DNA of 64,000 nt. It comes from Lithospermum erythrorhizon (lineage: Eukaryota > Streptophyta > Magnoliopsida > Boraginales > Boraginaceae). Below are positions 38,200 to 50,404 of this stretch, piece by piece; position 1 is the stretch's first letter; each line of letters starts with the position of its first letter. The notes under the pieces were generated by a model, which did no database searches, was not told where the DNA came from, and saw only the letters and a program-made list of their open reading frames with translations. Both the position numbers and the translations under genes were made by a program. The stretch covers positions 1 to 64,000 of the forward strand of contig JADFUC010000733.1 in assembly GCA_019722365.1 (NCBI GenBank), given 5' to 3'.

Positions 38200-38734
38200 T
38201 TACACAGTTGTTTCAGGCATCGAACGATTTTTTTTCCCTGGAGTTTGGTTCGGATGTTAGTGAGGCGGTGGGATTGAAAACCCTTGAGAAAATATGTGAA
38301 TGAGTGACAACCCTACCTAGTTGGCTGGAGATCCCAATATCTAGGTTCTAAGGGATAACTGACTCATATTGGATAAGTAGATCATTGTGGGGGATCTCCC
38401 CTATCCATTCCTAGATGAGAAACAGTGATACCCGCAAGGATAAGGTTAAACTATGCTTTTAATGACTCTCTGAGGTATCGAAGTAGTAATACGGGTTACT
38501 CAAAAGAATAATAGGAGTCACCTATGTGAGCTAAAGTAAGGGGCCGCTTTAGAAGAGAAATGTTAGAGGATGCATTTCTTGAAGACAACTCACAGAACAA
38601 GGCACGTGTCCAATGCCAAACCGGACACAATAGTAACCGGTAAGAGTCAAATTGATATTGTTAATTTGTATCCATTGCGGGATATTGTTAATTTGTGGTT
38701 TTGTTCGAATAAAAATTTTGATTCATGTGGGGGA
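38200..38734 (+). mobile_element. Non-coding internal end of an LTR element
   Basis: Less AT-rich than its flanks, with no open frame of note. It ends in tgtgggggat, a good polypurine tract, immediately before an LTR start (tgttggataatc). This marks it as the 3' internal part of a plus-strand LTR retrotransposon. Coding domains are absent, so the element is truncated or non-autonomous. Confidence 0.5.
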
Positions 38735-39986
38735 TGTTGGATAATCAGTGTTGTTGTGAATCCAAAATTTGGCAACAATATTTTATGTCAAACTATTGTG
38801 CAAAGATGAAATGAAAATAATGAAGTTTTGAATTTGACTTTATCCCACATAGGAGAAGAATGTGGGAAAAATTCACTTAATAAGTAGGCTAGTCCATTGA
38901 CTTGAGTAAATGTGTTACTACTACGCCCGCAAGGGATACAAATCCGTGGGAAATGAGCTTTTAAGAATTGTGAATGCAGGCGCGTGTGCGAGACAACCTT
39001 TTGTTCTTGGTTGTTTTTTAGGACTAAATTGTGTTTATTGCAGTTGTTACAATTCCTCCTATATCTAATTATTCACCTGTTCACCATTAAAATCAGAATA
39101 TTACACACTACACAAAATAGAGAGCTTCTATCCTCTTTTCTTTTCATTGCTTTTGTCAAGTTATAGTTTCAAGCTCAGCATTGGACTACGATGATGTGAT
39201 CTCATGAAAACGCCTATCAACAATTTGATCAGACAACCGATTTAATCATTCAAAACTATAAGTTCAATATATATTAATTGTTGGACAATTAATATTTAGT
39301 ATTTATTGGTATCGACATTAGGGTTATGATGGCTTACTAGGGTCTGCTTATAATCTATATATTAAGATAATAATCGGTTAATATTGTCTAATATATTGCT
39401 CTTGTCGATCCGTCACGAGAGGTCACAAACAAACAGTAAACCGAACTAATAATAAATGTATTATAACTTCTCGGGTCTAAAGTAAAATATGAAGGAAACA
39501 TTCGGGGCCAAAATCGAATTTTAGGGACTTAATGGGGGCGGTTAGGCTGTGGAGAATTGGATGAGGATGGGGGAGTTTTTCTCTCCTTGAAACTCTCATG
39601 TGTTGTGTCTATATATAGTGCATCAACCCCTCTCATTCACTTGCTCCACTTCTTGACTTTGGAAGTCAAAATGTCTTTCCTCTCCCCCTCCTTATTTCGG
39701 CCAAACCCCCTCCCCATTGGAAGATAATTATTTTCTTTTCGAATTTGTTTCATTTTCTCTTTAAACGCATGCCAGAGTCTTTGGATCAATTTGTCAAAAA
39801 GGACTTTCTCGAGATACTCTATTTTGGGTATCGAGTTCATTCAAGCTTTCAATGGGCCATAATGTTATTCAAGAAGAACGATACACACTTGTAATTCATT
39901 ATTTATTATTTTTGTATAATCCGTAGTATTCTTGGGATTTGTATCAGATTAGTTTAGAACTTTTAGATACGATATAGAATCCAACA
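38735..39986 (+). mobile_element. LTR (about 1.25 kb) with promoter
   Basis: Starts TGTTGGATAATC after a polypurine tract and ends GAATCCAACA, giving inverted TGTTGGA / TCCAACA tips as usual for plant LTRs. A TATA-type sequence (tctatatatagtg) lies at 39609-39621 with a pyrimidine-rich leader-like stretch after it, consistent with plus-strand transcription. The bases after 39986 are not a primer-binding site, so it is a 3' or solo LTR. A short inner repeat of the start (ttgttggacaattaatatt) occurs near 39280. Confidence 0.6.
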
Positions 39987-41469
39987 AAGGGCCACGCGTA
40001 ACTGGCTAAGTGATTACAATTATGTAAATAATCAGAAAACCGCTTGTTGAATTACGTCCGAATGGTATGTTTAATTTGTAATTAATGGTGTTTAATTCTA
40101 ATTGATGAAGAATAATTAAATATAATTAATTGTTAATTATTTTTGAAATTATTTTAATGTGAAAAAATTTCAAATAATATTTCAAATTTTTGAGAATTTT
40201 TTTGGATTTTTTCGAATTAATTTTCGTATTAGTTTATTAATTGAAACGAGTAAAAACCATCGATTCTCGCGGTGAATCGTACAGATAAAAGTCAAAAGTC
40301 CGCGCCGCCATCGCGTTAGCCCTAGCTTCATCGCGCAGCTGACGTCACCAAAAGTTAGAAAATAACCGAGTTGACTCGATCAAACTAGTCAACTCGTTGA
40401 CCGGGATCACAACCCGGATCTACCGATACGCGGGAGTTGTCACGCTGATTTACACGTGGCACCCATGTCACCTGCCATGTGGCAGCCCATGTTTGACATG
40501 GTCTGCCACGTCATCTAATGACGCCATGCCACGCCTACTACGCCAAGAATAACGCCACCAACGTGGGCAAGAGGGTCTCAAAGTGACGATGGTTCGACGC
40601 CCAAACTTGTTTTGGACTCTCATGGGGCCGGATGCCCCGCCTCCATTTTAGTGGCTATCATGCTGCTAGGCTACCGGTTCGGGGCCTACCGGGCCGCCTG
40701 CTTGCCTTCTAGGTTGCTTGAACTTATTCACTATTTATTAATTGATGGTCCAATTTACCTGAGTTTAATGGGTCAATTGAGTTTTGATTTGATTCCAAAC
40801 CACCTTGATAGATTTTGCTAGAATTGATTTATTAAAACCCAATGAAATTGAATTAATTAATTTTGTTGAAAATTATTTAATCAATTTATTTTAATCACAT
40901 TAAAATTAGTTCTAATAAGATTAGATTAAATTTAATTGGTCCATCCCACTTTTTAATTAACGTTGTTTATTTATCTCCAGAACATGTTTAATGATTTAAA
41001 TGTATGCATTGAATAACACGATTATTTTTGCTCAATTTTACATTCACAAGAATGCATGTCATATATGCCTCATTTATTATATATTATTAATTTATTACTC
41101 CTTTCATCAATATGATTTTCTCATCATATATTATTTTTAATCTTTAATAATTGGTGTTAGTTAAATAATAATATATTTTAGTAGAATGCCCATCCTACAA
41201 AGATTGTCCATTTTTTTTATAGTTGTAATTTCCAAACTTTGACCTTAAATATATTTATTCATGTTGTATAATATTTTATAAAAAATATATCAATGGAAAG
41301 AGTTTGAAATATTTTTTTCTATCGATATAATACGCATTATACAATACAAAACAAAAATATATACGTAAAATTTCAAGAGATATAAAGAAAAAATTAAAAA
41401 GCTGACAATCTTTCATGATTTTATGAAGACTATAATAGATGTTAGTTAAATATCATATGCTTTGTGTAA
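39987..41469. other. Spacer with a GC-rich block
   Basis: AT-rich except 40260-40710, which is GC-rich and contains an inverted pair (gaccgggatc / gatccgggttgtg region) and many cacg/ccatg strings. It is probably part of a decayed repeat. No protein domain could be read from it. Confidence 0.35.
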
Positions 41470-41470
41470 A

Positions 41471-41480
41471 ATTATTATTA

Positions 41481-41567
<87 letters not shown>

Positions 41568-41635
41568 ATAAGTGTTAGTTAAATAATCATATACTTTGTG
41601 TAGAATTATTATTATTATTTATTATTATGTAGAAC

Positions 41636-41731
<96 letters not shown>
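41471..41731. repeat. Two large (ATT)n microsatellites
   Basis: Nearly pure ATT/TTA repeats at 41471-41566 and 41605-41731, the second with a short break. Each is preceded by almost the same lead-in (gttaaata, then a tcatat core, then ctttgtgta), at about 41446 and 41577. The whole unit was therefore duplicated, not only the triplets. Confidence 0.95.
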
Positions 41732-41732
<1 letters not shown>

Positions 41733-42008
41733 GGTACCTCCATTTCTTTTAGTTGTCGCTTTAGTCATTTACACATGTATTGCCAGTTAGCAGTTTAAAG
41801 AACATATTTGAAAATATGGAATAAAAAATCACTGAAATAATATTATTGGTTGGTTGTTTATTTCAATAGAAAAAGTAGTCCAAAAGTACATTGAAAATGT
41901 AAAAATGCTATTTATTATGTTAAAACGACAACTATAATTGTTTTTGGCTAAAACGACAACTATGAAAAAAAATGAGTGAAAAGATTAAGTTAATCATATA
42001 CGTTGTGT

Positions 42009-42020
42009 ATAATAATAATA

Positions 42021-42059
<39 letters not shown>

Positions 42060-42060
42060 T
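42009..42060. repeat. (AAT)n microsatellite
   Basis: A run of AAT triplets, preceded by gttaatcatatacgttgtgta. That lead-in is close to the one before both ATT arrays at 41.5 kb, so this is a third, diverged member of the same repeated unit. Confidence 0.9.
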
Positions 42061-42529
42061 TAATTCGCAGATATGAATTTTATATTGGGATCCACAAAAA
42101 TTTTAATTATACTTTTAAATCATACCAATTTAACCTATTAAAGTAAATTATTCGAAGCATTATATATATTGATGATCCATTCGTCAATATATTTAGTCGA
42201 GGACATCAAATTTTTAAAAGTAATATTTCAGATTCTAGCCATCTTACTTAAGATAAGTATCTCTATAAATATCATATTTTTTGTAACTTTTTATATTATA
42301 TTATTTAAAGAGTTATTAGTGATAAAAGCATCCCTTCAAAACAAAATTAATTAGAAAAAATCAAGGGGAGTGTATGTTTTACACAGCTTATAATAATTTC
42401 TAATTAATTAAACATAAAAATGTATAAAATATTAGACAAATCGATCAGGACATGCATCGACGCCTTTCTTTACTAGTACATGTAAATGTATCATTTCATA
42501 TAACTCTACTACTCAGTTTTGATGGAATT

Positions 42530-42699
42530 AGAGTAAAAACTCTTTAAATTAATAATCGATAAATTAATAAATTCTCTAATAAAAATTTTCTATCCCAATA
42601 TTAATAAAGTCTTTGAATGAATATTCGATAAACTAGTAACTTGGTAAATTTAATAAATTTCATATGTACTATACATACTATAGAGTTTTTTTTACTGTA
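42530..42699. mobile_element. Small AT-rich MITE, family member 2
   Basis: Begins agagtaaaaactctttaaat and ends atagagttttttttactgta, forming inverted ends about 170 bp apart, with internal taataatcgataaattaata. The same motifs appear in reverse orientation at 25482-25638. Non-coding. Confidence 0.55.
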
Positions 42700-42702
42700 G
42701 TA

Positions 42703-42879
42703 CTTCCTCCATCTTTTTTTCTAAAGATCATTTAATTTTGTACAAAGTTTAAGAAAAATTTGATTTAATCTCACAAACATAATTTTCTTTCTATTTTTTT
42801 TTAATTTGATGAAAAATGAAATCCTACAAAGAGATTGATAATTTAGAAAAGGGTTATTAAATAAAAGGAATGGAGGAAG
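42703..42879. mobile_element. Stowaway-like MITE, 177 bp
   Basis: Inverted ends cttcctccatcttttttt and aaaaggaatggaggaag, flanked by TA at 42701-42702 and 42880-42881. It sits directly beside the MITE ending at 42699. Confidence 0.75.
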
Positions 42880-43589
42880 TAATAAAATGTGCATTATCAA
42901 TATTTTACTTTGTTTGTAGTTGGACTCAAAGTTAGTGCATTGTCTTGTACTCGTATCTATAATTTAATTTGTATACCTTGAAGGAATTATTGTTACCTGG
43001 TGTAAGCTTGCCACTGCATAATTTGAGGCATTTTTATTATATTCTGCATGCTAATATATACTCCATCTGTTCTTTTTTATTGTATGTGGTTGTCTTTCTA
43101 ATCATTTACATATTGATTAATAAAAATAAAAAATAGTAAAAAAGTACATTGAAAATATAAAATGTCAATTAATTATACTATATAATTGTGGTTGACAACT
43201 TAATAAGAAAAGGCAGTCGAAAAGTACATTGAAAATGTAGAAATACAATTTACTATCCTAGAGGGATAAATATTTTAATACAACAAATTAATGCTAGAAA
43301 GAGAAGTAAAGAGAAATTGAGAGAGTATTGATTATATGTGTTTTATTGGAATCACATTATTTTACATTACATTGGTTATAAAATTTGATTAGATCCATCG
43401 TTTACAACTTTACATGGATTTATCAAGGAGGTGACTCTAATATCGTGTTGAAGGATGATGAAAATGAAAAAATATTAAACTAACAGCAATAATAAGAGCA
43501 AGAGAGAAGGGAGAGAGATATAAGCTTTGGACAAAGACCAAAAACTACATCTTTCATTCTAACATAAACCTAACATAATATGTTTGTTA

Positions 43590-45045
43590 TCAATTGAAAC
43601 CCCATCTAGGACGCATTTTGTACATTCTACTATGCCCATAAGAATAATTTGACCCATCTTTTTTGGCATTCTTGAAAGCACAACAACCTATGCAATAGAT
43701 GCCAATGAGTAGCATAGCCATACAAATATTTAGTATAGAGATTTTCCTCCAATCAATTGTAATATTTTCGAGAACTCCGGCCTTGCAAGAGTCACATTGG
43801 TAGCACAGAATACTTTGATCATTGTTCCATTTGTAACAATCAGGGTCCTGGACAACTGAAGACGTCGTATAATCACAACTCGTTGGTGGCTTGCAACAAC
43901 CTGACTGCAAAATATGGTATGCCACAACAACACTTTAAATATTACGAGTAGCAAATTAATACTTTGATATTATAGCCCCTATTAAATTATACCCCGTATT
44001 ACATTAATACTCCATCCAACAAATTATTAGTTTAATTTTTAAATCAAAATTAATAAATTTTGCGAATTTAATTGACACACGTATTATTTTTTTCTGAATC
44101 ATAAATTTTATTCTAATTTGTTTAATTGATATTTTCGATTTTGAAGCTTAGTTTTGGCTGCAAATAATTTTGTATTTCTTATTGTAATATTGTAATAAAT
44201 GTTGCATATGGGTTAAAAATATTTTCATAAAAAAAAATTTATTCCTTATAGTTATTCATGGTTAAGGGCTCACTTCATAAAAAAAAAGATTAATTATTAA
44301 ACTTCGATTGATTAGTCATGTTAATAATAAAGTAGTTCAAAAATATTATCTTTGATACTCCTATATTTTTCACATAATAGTATATACCATTTACACAATA
44401 TAAATATGAGTTTGAAATTTAAAAATTTGACCAGTAAAATATTACACTAAACAATCTTTTGGAAATGCAGTGAGTATAAATTTAAAAAATCAAATCTAAA
44501 ATATTTAAATAGCATACACCTATGAAATAAAAATAGAACAACTTGAAACATACTTGTACGGGTGACAAATTTTTGGTTTGATAATCATAGGGAGTCCAGG
44601 AAACAATTTGGGCACATGTTTTGGAACCCAAAATACAACGCCTTATAGAATTCCAATAATGAGGATCTTCAATTCTCTTTCTCAACCAAGGGGAATATTT
44701 ATCAAGATGATACTCTTTATAAAGTCTTCCAGGAAGGCCAACACCACCCTCTTTGCTTGTAACAACAAATCCAAACAATGTTATTCCCATCAAAGTAGCT
44801 ATGATGAACAACATGACAACTAAATACACAAAAAGTGCCCAAGAAACTTGAAAACATGCCCCTATGAAACCAGCCAAAGATATTATGAGGACTATGAAGC
44901 CAATGATTAAAAGGGGTTTTTGGAGGAAATTCTCACATGTTGTGCTACTCTTTGCCATCCATAAACCTGCCCCTATTATTGGAATTGATGCTAGAAGAGT
45001 GAAGAAGTTCAAGAATCCTATCACTGTGTTACTAAACCTGTACAT
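43590..45045 (-). CDS. Tetraspanin (TET8/TET9-like)
   Basis: Four-pass membrane protein of the plant tetraspanin family, which organises plasma-membrane microdomains; TET8 marks extracellular vesicles in Arabidopsis. Minus-strand exons 45045-44554 and 43904-43590 join in phase to 268 residues, normal for the family, which typically has this single intron. Membrane segments are near residues 7-29, 45-67, 70-95 and 233-253. The large extracellular loop between the third and fourth contains the plant GCCKPP motif (166-171) directly after the intron, and further paired cysteines (CYQCDSC). The short C-tail is basic. Start: MYRFSNTVIGFLNFF matches the family N-terminus. The TET8/9 subtype is my best guess. 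Confidence 0.93.
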
Positions 45046-45945
45046 TTCTTTTTAGTTGTCCTGTTTGTGAATGGATGTATATATGGGCTAGTGCTTCTTT
45101 TGAGTGTTTTAGCTTTTAATGATAGTAGTGCTTGAGATTACAATAATGGGTTCTTACTGAAATATGATTTCTGAAAAAATGTGTAGTGTTATTGTTGTTG
45201 GGGTATTATTTTTAAGGGAACATTATCACTTGCCTTAGACTGAGAGGATTTCAGTAGAATGAGGCATTTTAAGACACTTTTATAACACTAGCAGTATGAA
45301 ATGTGGTGAAATAACTGGATGCACACTTTTTATTTCTTATATTAATAGATATAAAATTAAAATTATTGGATTTAGAACATAAAATATTATTTTCTTGTAG
45401 ATACATTCAAAGTTATTATTCATATCAAAATTTTACCTAAAAAACTTTTTAAAATGGTAATGATCGACTTTAATTAATAAATACTCCAATAATATGGTTG
45501 ATTGATTGAACTATTAGGATCATTTCAGTGGTCACGAGATATTACTCATAATATCAAGATAGTATGGTACAATAATATGGTTGATTGTTCATGGCAAGTA
45601 AATAATATCAGGGTAGTATGGTAAAATACTATAAAAAGTGCATCTTTATTTGATATGGAGCCCATTTTGAGCTACTTTCATAAAGCAAGATATAAACCAG
45701 AAGTAGAGATTATGATCGATACGGAATTTGACCATTTGAATATTTCCTTCTTTTCGGTTTGAGTATTTTTATTACAAATTTGGCTCCACGCGTACCTTAA
45801 TCCTAAAGTTTCAGAATTATATAGTGCAGTCGTTTATTGATCACTTTTATCATATAGAAAGAAATTATCTGAATGGACTAATATGTGCTTGTAACCAAGT
45901 CTAACCTATTTGGACAGAGGTGAATTGATCGTAGGATAAAATATA
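45046..45945. other. Upstream region of the tetraspanin
   Basis: AT-rich. A TATA-like string (gtatatatggg, plus strand) lies about 30 bases before the start codon at 45077-45087, rather close for a TATA box. No other feature is recognised. Confidence 0.35.
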
Positions 45946-46250
45946 CTCCCTCCGTTGAGAATTATAAAATAACATTTGACTTTTGGTAAAATTTAAGGTA
46001 TTGATTGAATATTAATGTTAGTTTAAAATTGTTTTTTGTTTTTATTTGATATGACGATTCAATATTTAATGCTCCATATTTTTTGAATAAAAACTTTCAT
46101 AATTCTCTCCATATTTAAAAGCTTTCATAATCCTTTCCCATTATTTATTAAGGGCATATTAGAAAAAATACATACATATTTAAAAATTGGCCTTATAAAT
46201 CTGGACATGCAAAAAGAAAAATAGGATCTTATAAATCTGGACGGAGGGAG
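45946..46250. mobile_element. Stowaway-like MITE, 305 bp
   Basis: Inverted ends ctccctccgttgagaattat and ataaatctggacggagggag, flanked by TA at 45944-45945 and 46251-46252. An inner imperfect copy of the right end (cttataaatctggacatgc) occurs at about 46190, which suggests an internal duplication. Confidence 0.85.
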
Positions 46251-46297
46251 TACATGTTACTAAGTTTAATTCCTTGATGGTTTTTAAATTTTAATTT

Positions 46298-46541
46298 TGT
46301 TAGGAATATAACTAAGAACAATTGTAAATGTATTGCATTGCTATAGTGTTATGAAAAATGTGACTTTATCGCTGATATTGAATACATTAAAAAGGCATCT
46401 ATTTATAAAGTGCTCACATACAATAGACACAGACGCCTCTTTAAAACAAGTAGTCTAATTTCTTCCTAATCAAGCCATTCATTTTCTTTGTAAACAAGAC
46501 GACTTGGTTGACAAGTCAAGTCATCCATTATTTCCATAACA
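46298..46541 (-). mobile_element. LTR of the minus-strand copia element
   Basis: On the minus strand this 244-bp segment starts TGTTATGG right after an AAGGGGGAG polypurine tract (46542-46550) and ends CCTAACA, giving TGTTA / TAACA tips. A TATA-like box (tttataaataga, minus strand) lies inside. The polypurine position shows it is the 3' LTR of a minus-strand element. Confidence 0.7.
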
Positions 46542-49500
46542 CTCCCCCTTGAGTATCTAATCAACAAGAATATGTTTCGTTAAAACCTTACTAGGAAAAT
46601 CCATCTGGGAATAAAAATCTAGTGAATGAAAAAGAGTGCATTATTTTTAACATACACTTATAATGTTGCCTCATTAAAACCTTAATAGGAAAACCCATTT
46701 GGGACAAAATCTTGATTAAGGAAAAAGAGTAAAATACGTATTATTCCCCCACATGACCATATCACTTGACATCCTTTCGTCGATGTAGTACTATACTTCT
46801 GGATAACTTCTCGAATATTGAGGTAGAGAGTGACTTAGAGAAAATATCTGATGGATTATCACAATAATTTGTTGAATATCGACTTCACTATTCTTCTACA
46901 GATCATGGGTGAAGAAGAATTTTGGTGAAATATGTTTTGTTCAATCACCGGCTGATATAACACCTGCAATACATGTACAATTATCGCTATAAAGCATCGC
47001 CGTGACTAACTTTCATACGATAAATCACCACACATGGATCTGCCTGATCATATTCCTCAACCAAATGCATTCATGCCTTTCTTCGTGCATTTCAAGATCT
47101 CTGCGTGTCTTGATAATGTTGTTGATATAGTTTGTTTCATATTATACCATGAAGTACATCACTACTAATAAATAAACTCCACGTATGTGATATTTCAATA
47201 TAGCTCGTTTAAGTATTATGGATTCACATAACCAATTGCCTAAAATATGAATATGTTCTACTGGAACAATCTCATATTCATTGTACATTTAACTTCATTC
47301 CAATTCCTCCGTGTTAGTGAAGGTGTACTATGTTCCAATAGATTAATAGCAAATAATATATATGCTCTTGTTAAGTATCAAGATACATTATAGCTTCAAT
47401 AATATTTATATATGGTACTTCGGGACCAAATAATTTATTTGTATTTTTTCTGGCATTGATGGTCCTTTGTTCACATCTTGTGTATTATAATTATTGGGAT
47501 ACTCAATGTGACTTATCAACAGTATTTCATATCAAATTCCTTCTTCAAGAAGGTTACAACTCTTGGAAGCTCTTTAGGAATTCTAATAATGTTAAGTCAT
47601 AAACATAAATTATCATTTTCATAAAATTTTCTCCTGATCTTTACAAATACAACAATTGATGTAAAATTATTCTCATATAATCATCTTTGGTTAAAAAGTC
47701 ACTAGAAAATCCTGCGGGGACAAAAAACCTAAGTGGAAATAAAAAAGATTATATTTCTCTTTAGATATGCTCCAAGTAATTCTCTCATTAAAACCTTACC
47801 AAGAAAAAATCAGTGGGAAAAAACTAAGTGAAGGGAAAAAGAGTACAATGAATATCATATCCCCCTAATGAGATCATCGGTGTAGATTATTCAAGTAGAA
47901 TATCCAAATAACGCCATGTCGCTTGTCAATACCGCATGATTATACAATAACGACGTAAGATATACATTAGAATTGGTACATTAAGACCAAGTTCATGTCT
48001 TCCGGACGAGATATGAAATTATCTTTTATGCATCTCATTTAATTGAGATTAAATATTTCTACCATGTATCAAATATGATATGGATTTATACTTACATGTA
48101 CAATTGTCATATATATATCTTTACAATATATTTAATTCCAACTGGACAGAGACATCTTCGTTCGACAATAGCTTAACTCTCATGTGAGTATAAATTTATA
48201 ATTAGATGCCCAATTGGCTTGTATATACCTTTACAAGGCATTTGATTCCAAATTGATTATAAACATCTTGTTTAATAACCGAGAACTCTACAAATAGATC
48301 ATACAATCACATAAGACATAATATAAAACAAAGTTAAACATATATGATATACTATCAATAGACTTGTATATCATGCGATATTGAATACAATGATAATGCA
48401 AATCAATGTCTAATAATGGAGTTAATTGTCAAAATGATCTCAGATAATGGGCACGAGTTGCACTTTAGTCCCCAATAGTGGTAACGTAGCACTTTAGTCC
48501 CCGATAGTGACATAATTATTACACTTTGGTCCCCAAACTAACGTCTCCGTCTAAATCTAACAGAAAAATTGTGTTACTATCGGGGACCAAAGTGCAAAAA
48601 ATTGTGTAACTATCGGGGACCAAAGTACAATATTATGTCACTAACGGGGACCAAAGTATTACATTGTCATTATTGGGGACCAAAGCGCAACTCGTTCCCA
48701 CTATCTGGGACCATTTTGACAATTAGCTCCTAATAATGTATCTTAAACTTAAGAATCCATCATGGATGACTTTCAATTTATTCAAATATTTCTCATTAAC
48801 TCAATCGAAAGTTAAGTTTCCGTGAATATGTATACGTGTTTCCTGCATCATAAATATTTCTACATGTGTTCATGTATACTTATTTCTTAGCATGCTATAA
48901 CATAAGTCATATACACATTTCAAGAGGTTATATTTTATTGTTACCAAACCAATACAATTGTGATACTCTCTATCAAAAAATGTATGTGACTCTTTATAAT
49001 CTATTTAAGGCCTTTCGGTACAAATATTTTCAGGACAATCCCATTTCAAGCATTGCGTAAATACCAATATATACCATACTAGTATCATATTTCATTATAA
49101 ATTTCTCACTTGTATAGTGAGTTTAGTTTACTATTGATTGCGTATTTTTCCTTTGATTATTCATAAAAATATTTCTATTCACTTAAGGAGATAGACTTAT
49201 GATCCCTCATATTGTTCGCGCGATGAGCTCTTCATCAGATGCAATATTTATTTGTCATAATATTTTCTTTTTTGAGTTCCTACCTATGTTCATGATAACT
49301 GAGATCTCAGCTTATATCTATGAATTTTGTATGTAAATTTCTTGTAGACATTTATATCTTTTATTTATTCATGAGTAGATACTCATCTACCTCTTTCCTG
49401 AGGTGATTATCTTCTAGACCATCTTATATGTCATATTTTGATGGTGAAACTATTTGATCTATAATCGTTCTTAAAGAACTTTCACTCTAATTTGAGTGTT

Positions 49501-49573
49501 AACAACATGTATAAGACTTTATTATTATCTTGAGGTCAAAAATTTATTTGATAATGAACTTCTGGTTCATATT
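46542..49573 (-). mobile_element. Ty1-copia remnant, left part (RNase H, RT)
   Basis: Decayed minus-strand pol. Around 47103-47037 the minus strand reads HECIWLRNMI, the RNase H block of copia. Around 47620-47520 it reads a YVDDLNII-like box followed by KELPRVVTFLKKEFDMK, the RT C-terminal part. Near the LTR, related strings of the type cattaaaaccttactaggaa occur three times (about 46580, 46670 and 47785). Many stops. The rest of this element lies beyond the later insertion, at 55916-56540. Confidence 0.7.
48419..48729. mobile_element. Mutator-like foldback MITE, 311 bp
   Basis: Long inverted ends: gagttaattgtcaaaatg on the left, cattttgacaattagctc on the right. Pairing continues through the gcacgagttgcactttagtc / ggaccaaagcgcaactcgt parts. 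A perfect 9-bp direct repeat, ctaataatg, flanks it at 48410-48418 and 48730-48738. Terminal inverted repeats with a 9-bp duplication are typical of Mutator-type elements. The interior is made of repeated ggggaccaaagt units on one side and ctttagtccccgatagtg units on the other. Confidence 0.85.
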
Positions 49574-50389
49574 TGTTAATGCATGAAGATTGGCCAAGTA
49601 TTTCGCAATGTCATTCCAACTCGCCGATAAGAGATGGCCTGATAACATGTGAGGGACTAATGAGATCGATTTCAAGAAGATTTATTTTCTTTTATGAACA
49701 AGACGAATATGGTTTAGGTACTATTGTCGATAATAAAAAGGAATTCTTGATCACCAAGTAAGAAGATTCACATGGTTGTTTTGTAAAGGCAAGGATCGAA
49801 GCACTCATTGTTTTCAAGATGGAAAGTTTTGTTTATGGAGTTATTACCATAAACTTGGATGTGCCTAAAACTATATAAAGACCTCATTTGGCATCTAGTC
49901 TATTACACATATATTCTTCTCATTGTTCTTGTATGAGGAAAGCTTGAGAGATTTTATTATTGTGGCTCAGAGTCAATATACTGAAGCTAGTTCTATAAAA
50001 ACTTTAGAATTTAATCAAGGAAAGCTAACACCGTATTACAACAGTTTTGCATTTACTTGATTACCATTGTATAAGGCACAAATTGGGAGAGTAATGTGAC
50101 GTGAAGGATAGGTGTTTTGAAGTCGGGGGGAGCCCGAACTTATTCAATTAGGACGGAGCGTAATAAGTGCGCATAAGAACGGGGACATTCATAAGCACTT
50201 ATTTGTAATTCTCGTAATCTAGTGGAATCCTTCTCTGAGCTATTGCCCCCCAAACCTAGGTGCTACATTGGCAATCAACTAGGTTACCATCCTCAGGCGC
50301 ATTTACTTTATTGTACCGTTTCAGCACTAAAGGCTGTTAATAGTTGTATTGACAGCTAGTTAACTGGAGTGAACGATTACACCTTTTCA
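49574..50389 (+). mobile_element. 5' LTR of the SIRE-like element
   Basis: Starts TGTTAATGC and ends CTTTTCA. Matches the 3' LTR at 55093-55915 in order: tttcgc-atgtcattccaa, gataataaaaaggaattctt, ttttgtaaaggcaaggatcg, and ggagtgaacgattacac near the end. Divergence between the two is high by eye, suggesting an old insertion. Confidence 0.8.
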
Positions 50390-50390
50390 A

Positions 50391-50404
50391 TTGGTATCAG
50401 AGCA
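50391..50404 (+). other. Primer-binding site (tRNA-Met type)
   Basis: TTGGTATCAGAGCA directly follows the 5' LTR end. TGGTATCAGAGC is the classical complement of the plant initiator-methionine tRNA 3' end, used by copia elements. It fixes both the LTR end and the plus orientation. Confidence 0.9.

Noticed and set aside
44578..45055. Plus-strand frames antisense to the tetraspanin
   Set aside because: They overlap a well-supported gene exactly and show no conserved features.
46580..47850. CRISPR-like spacing of the cattaaaacctta repeats
   Set aside because: Only three diverged copies at irregular spacing inside a copia element of a plant genome; a repeat of the retrotransposon, not an array.
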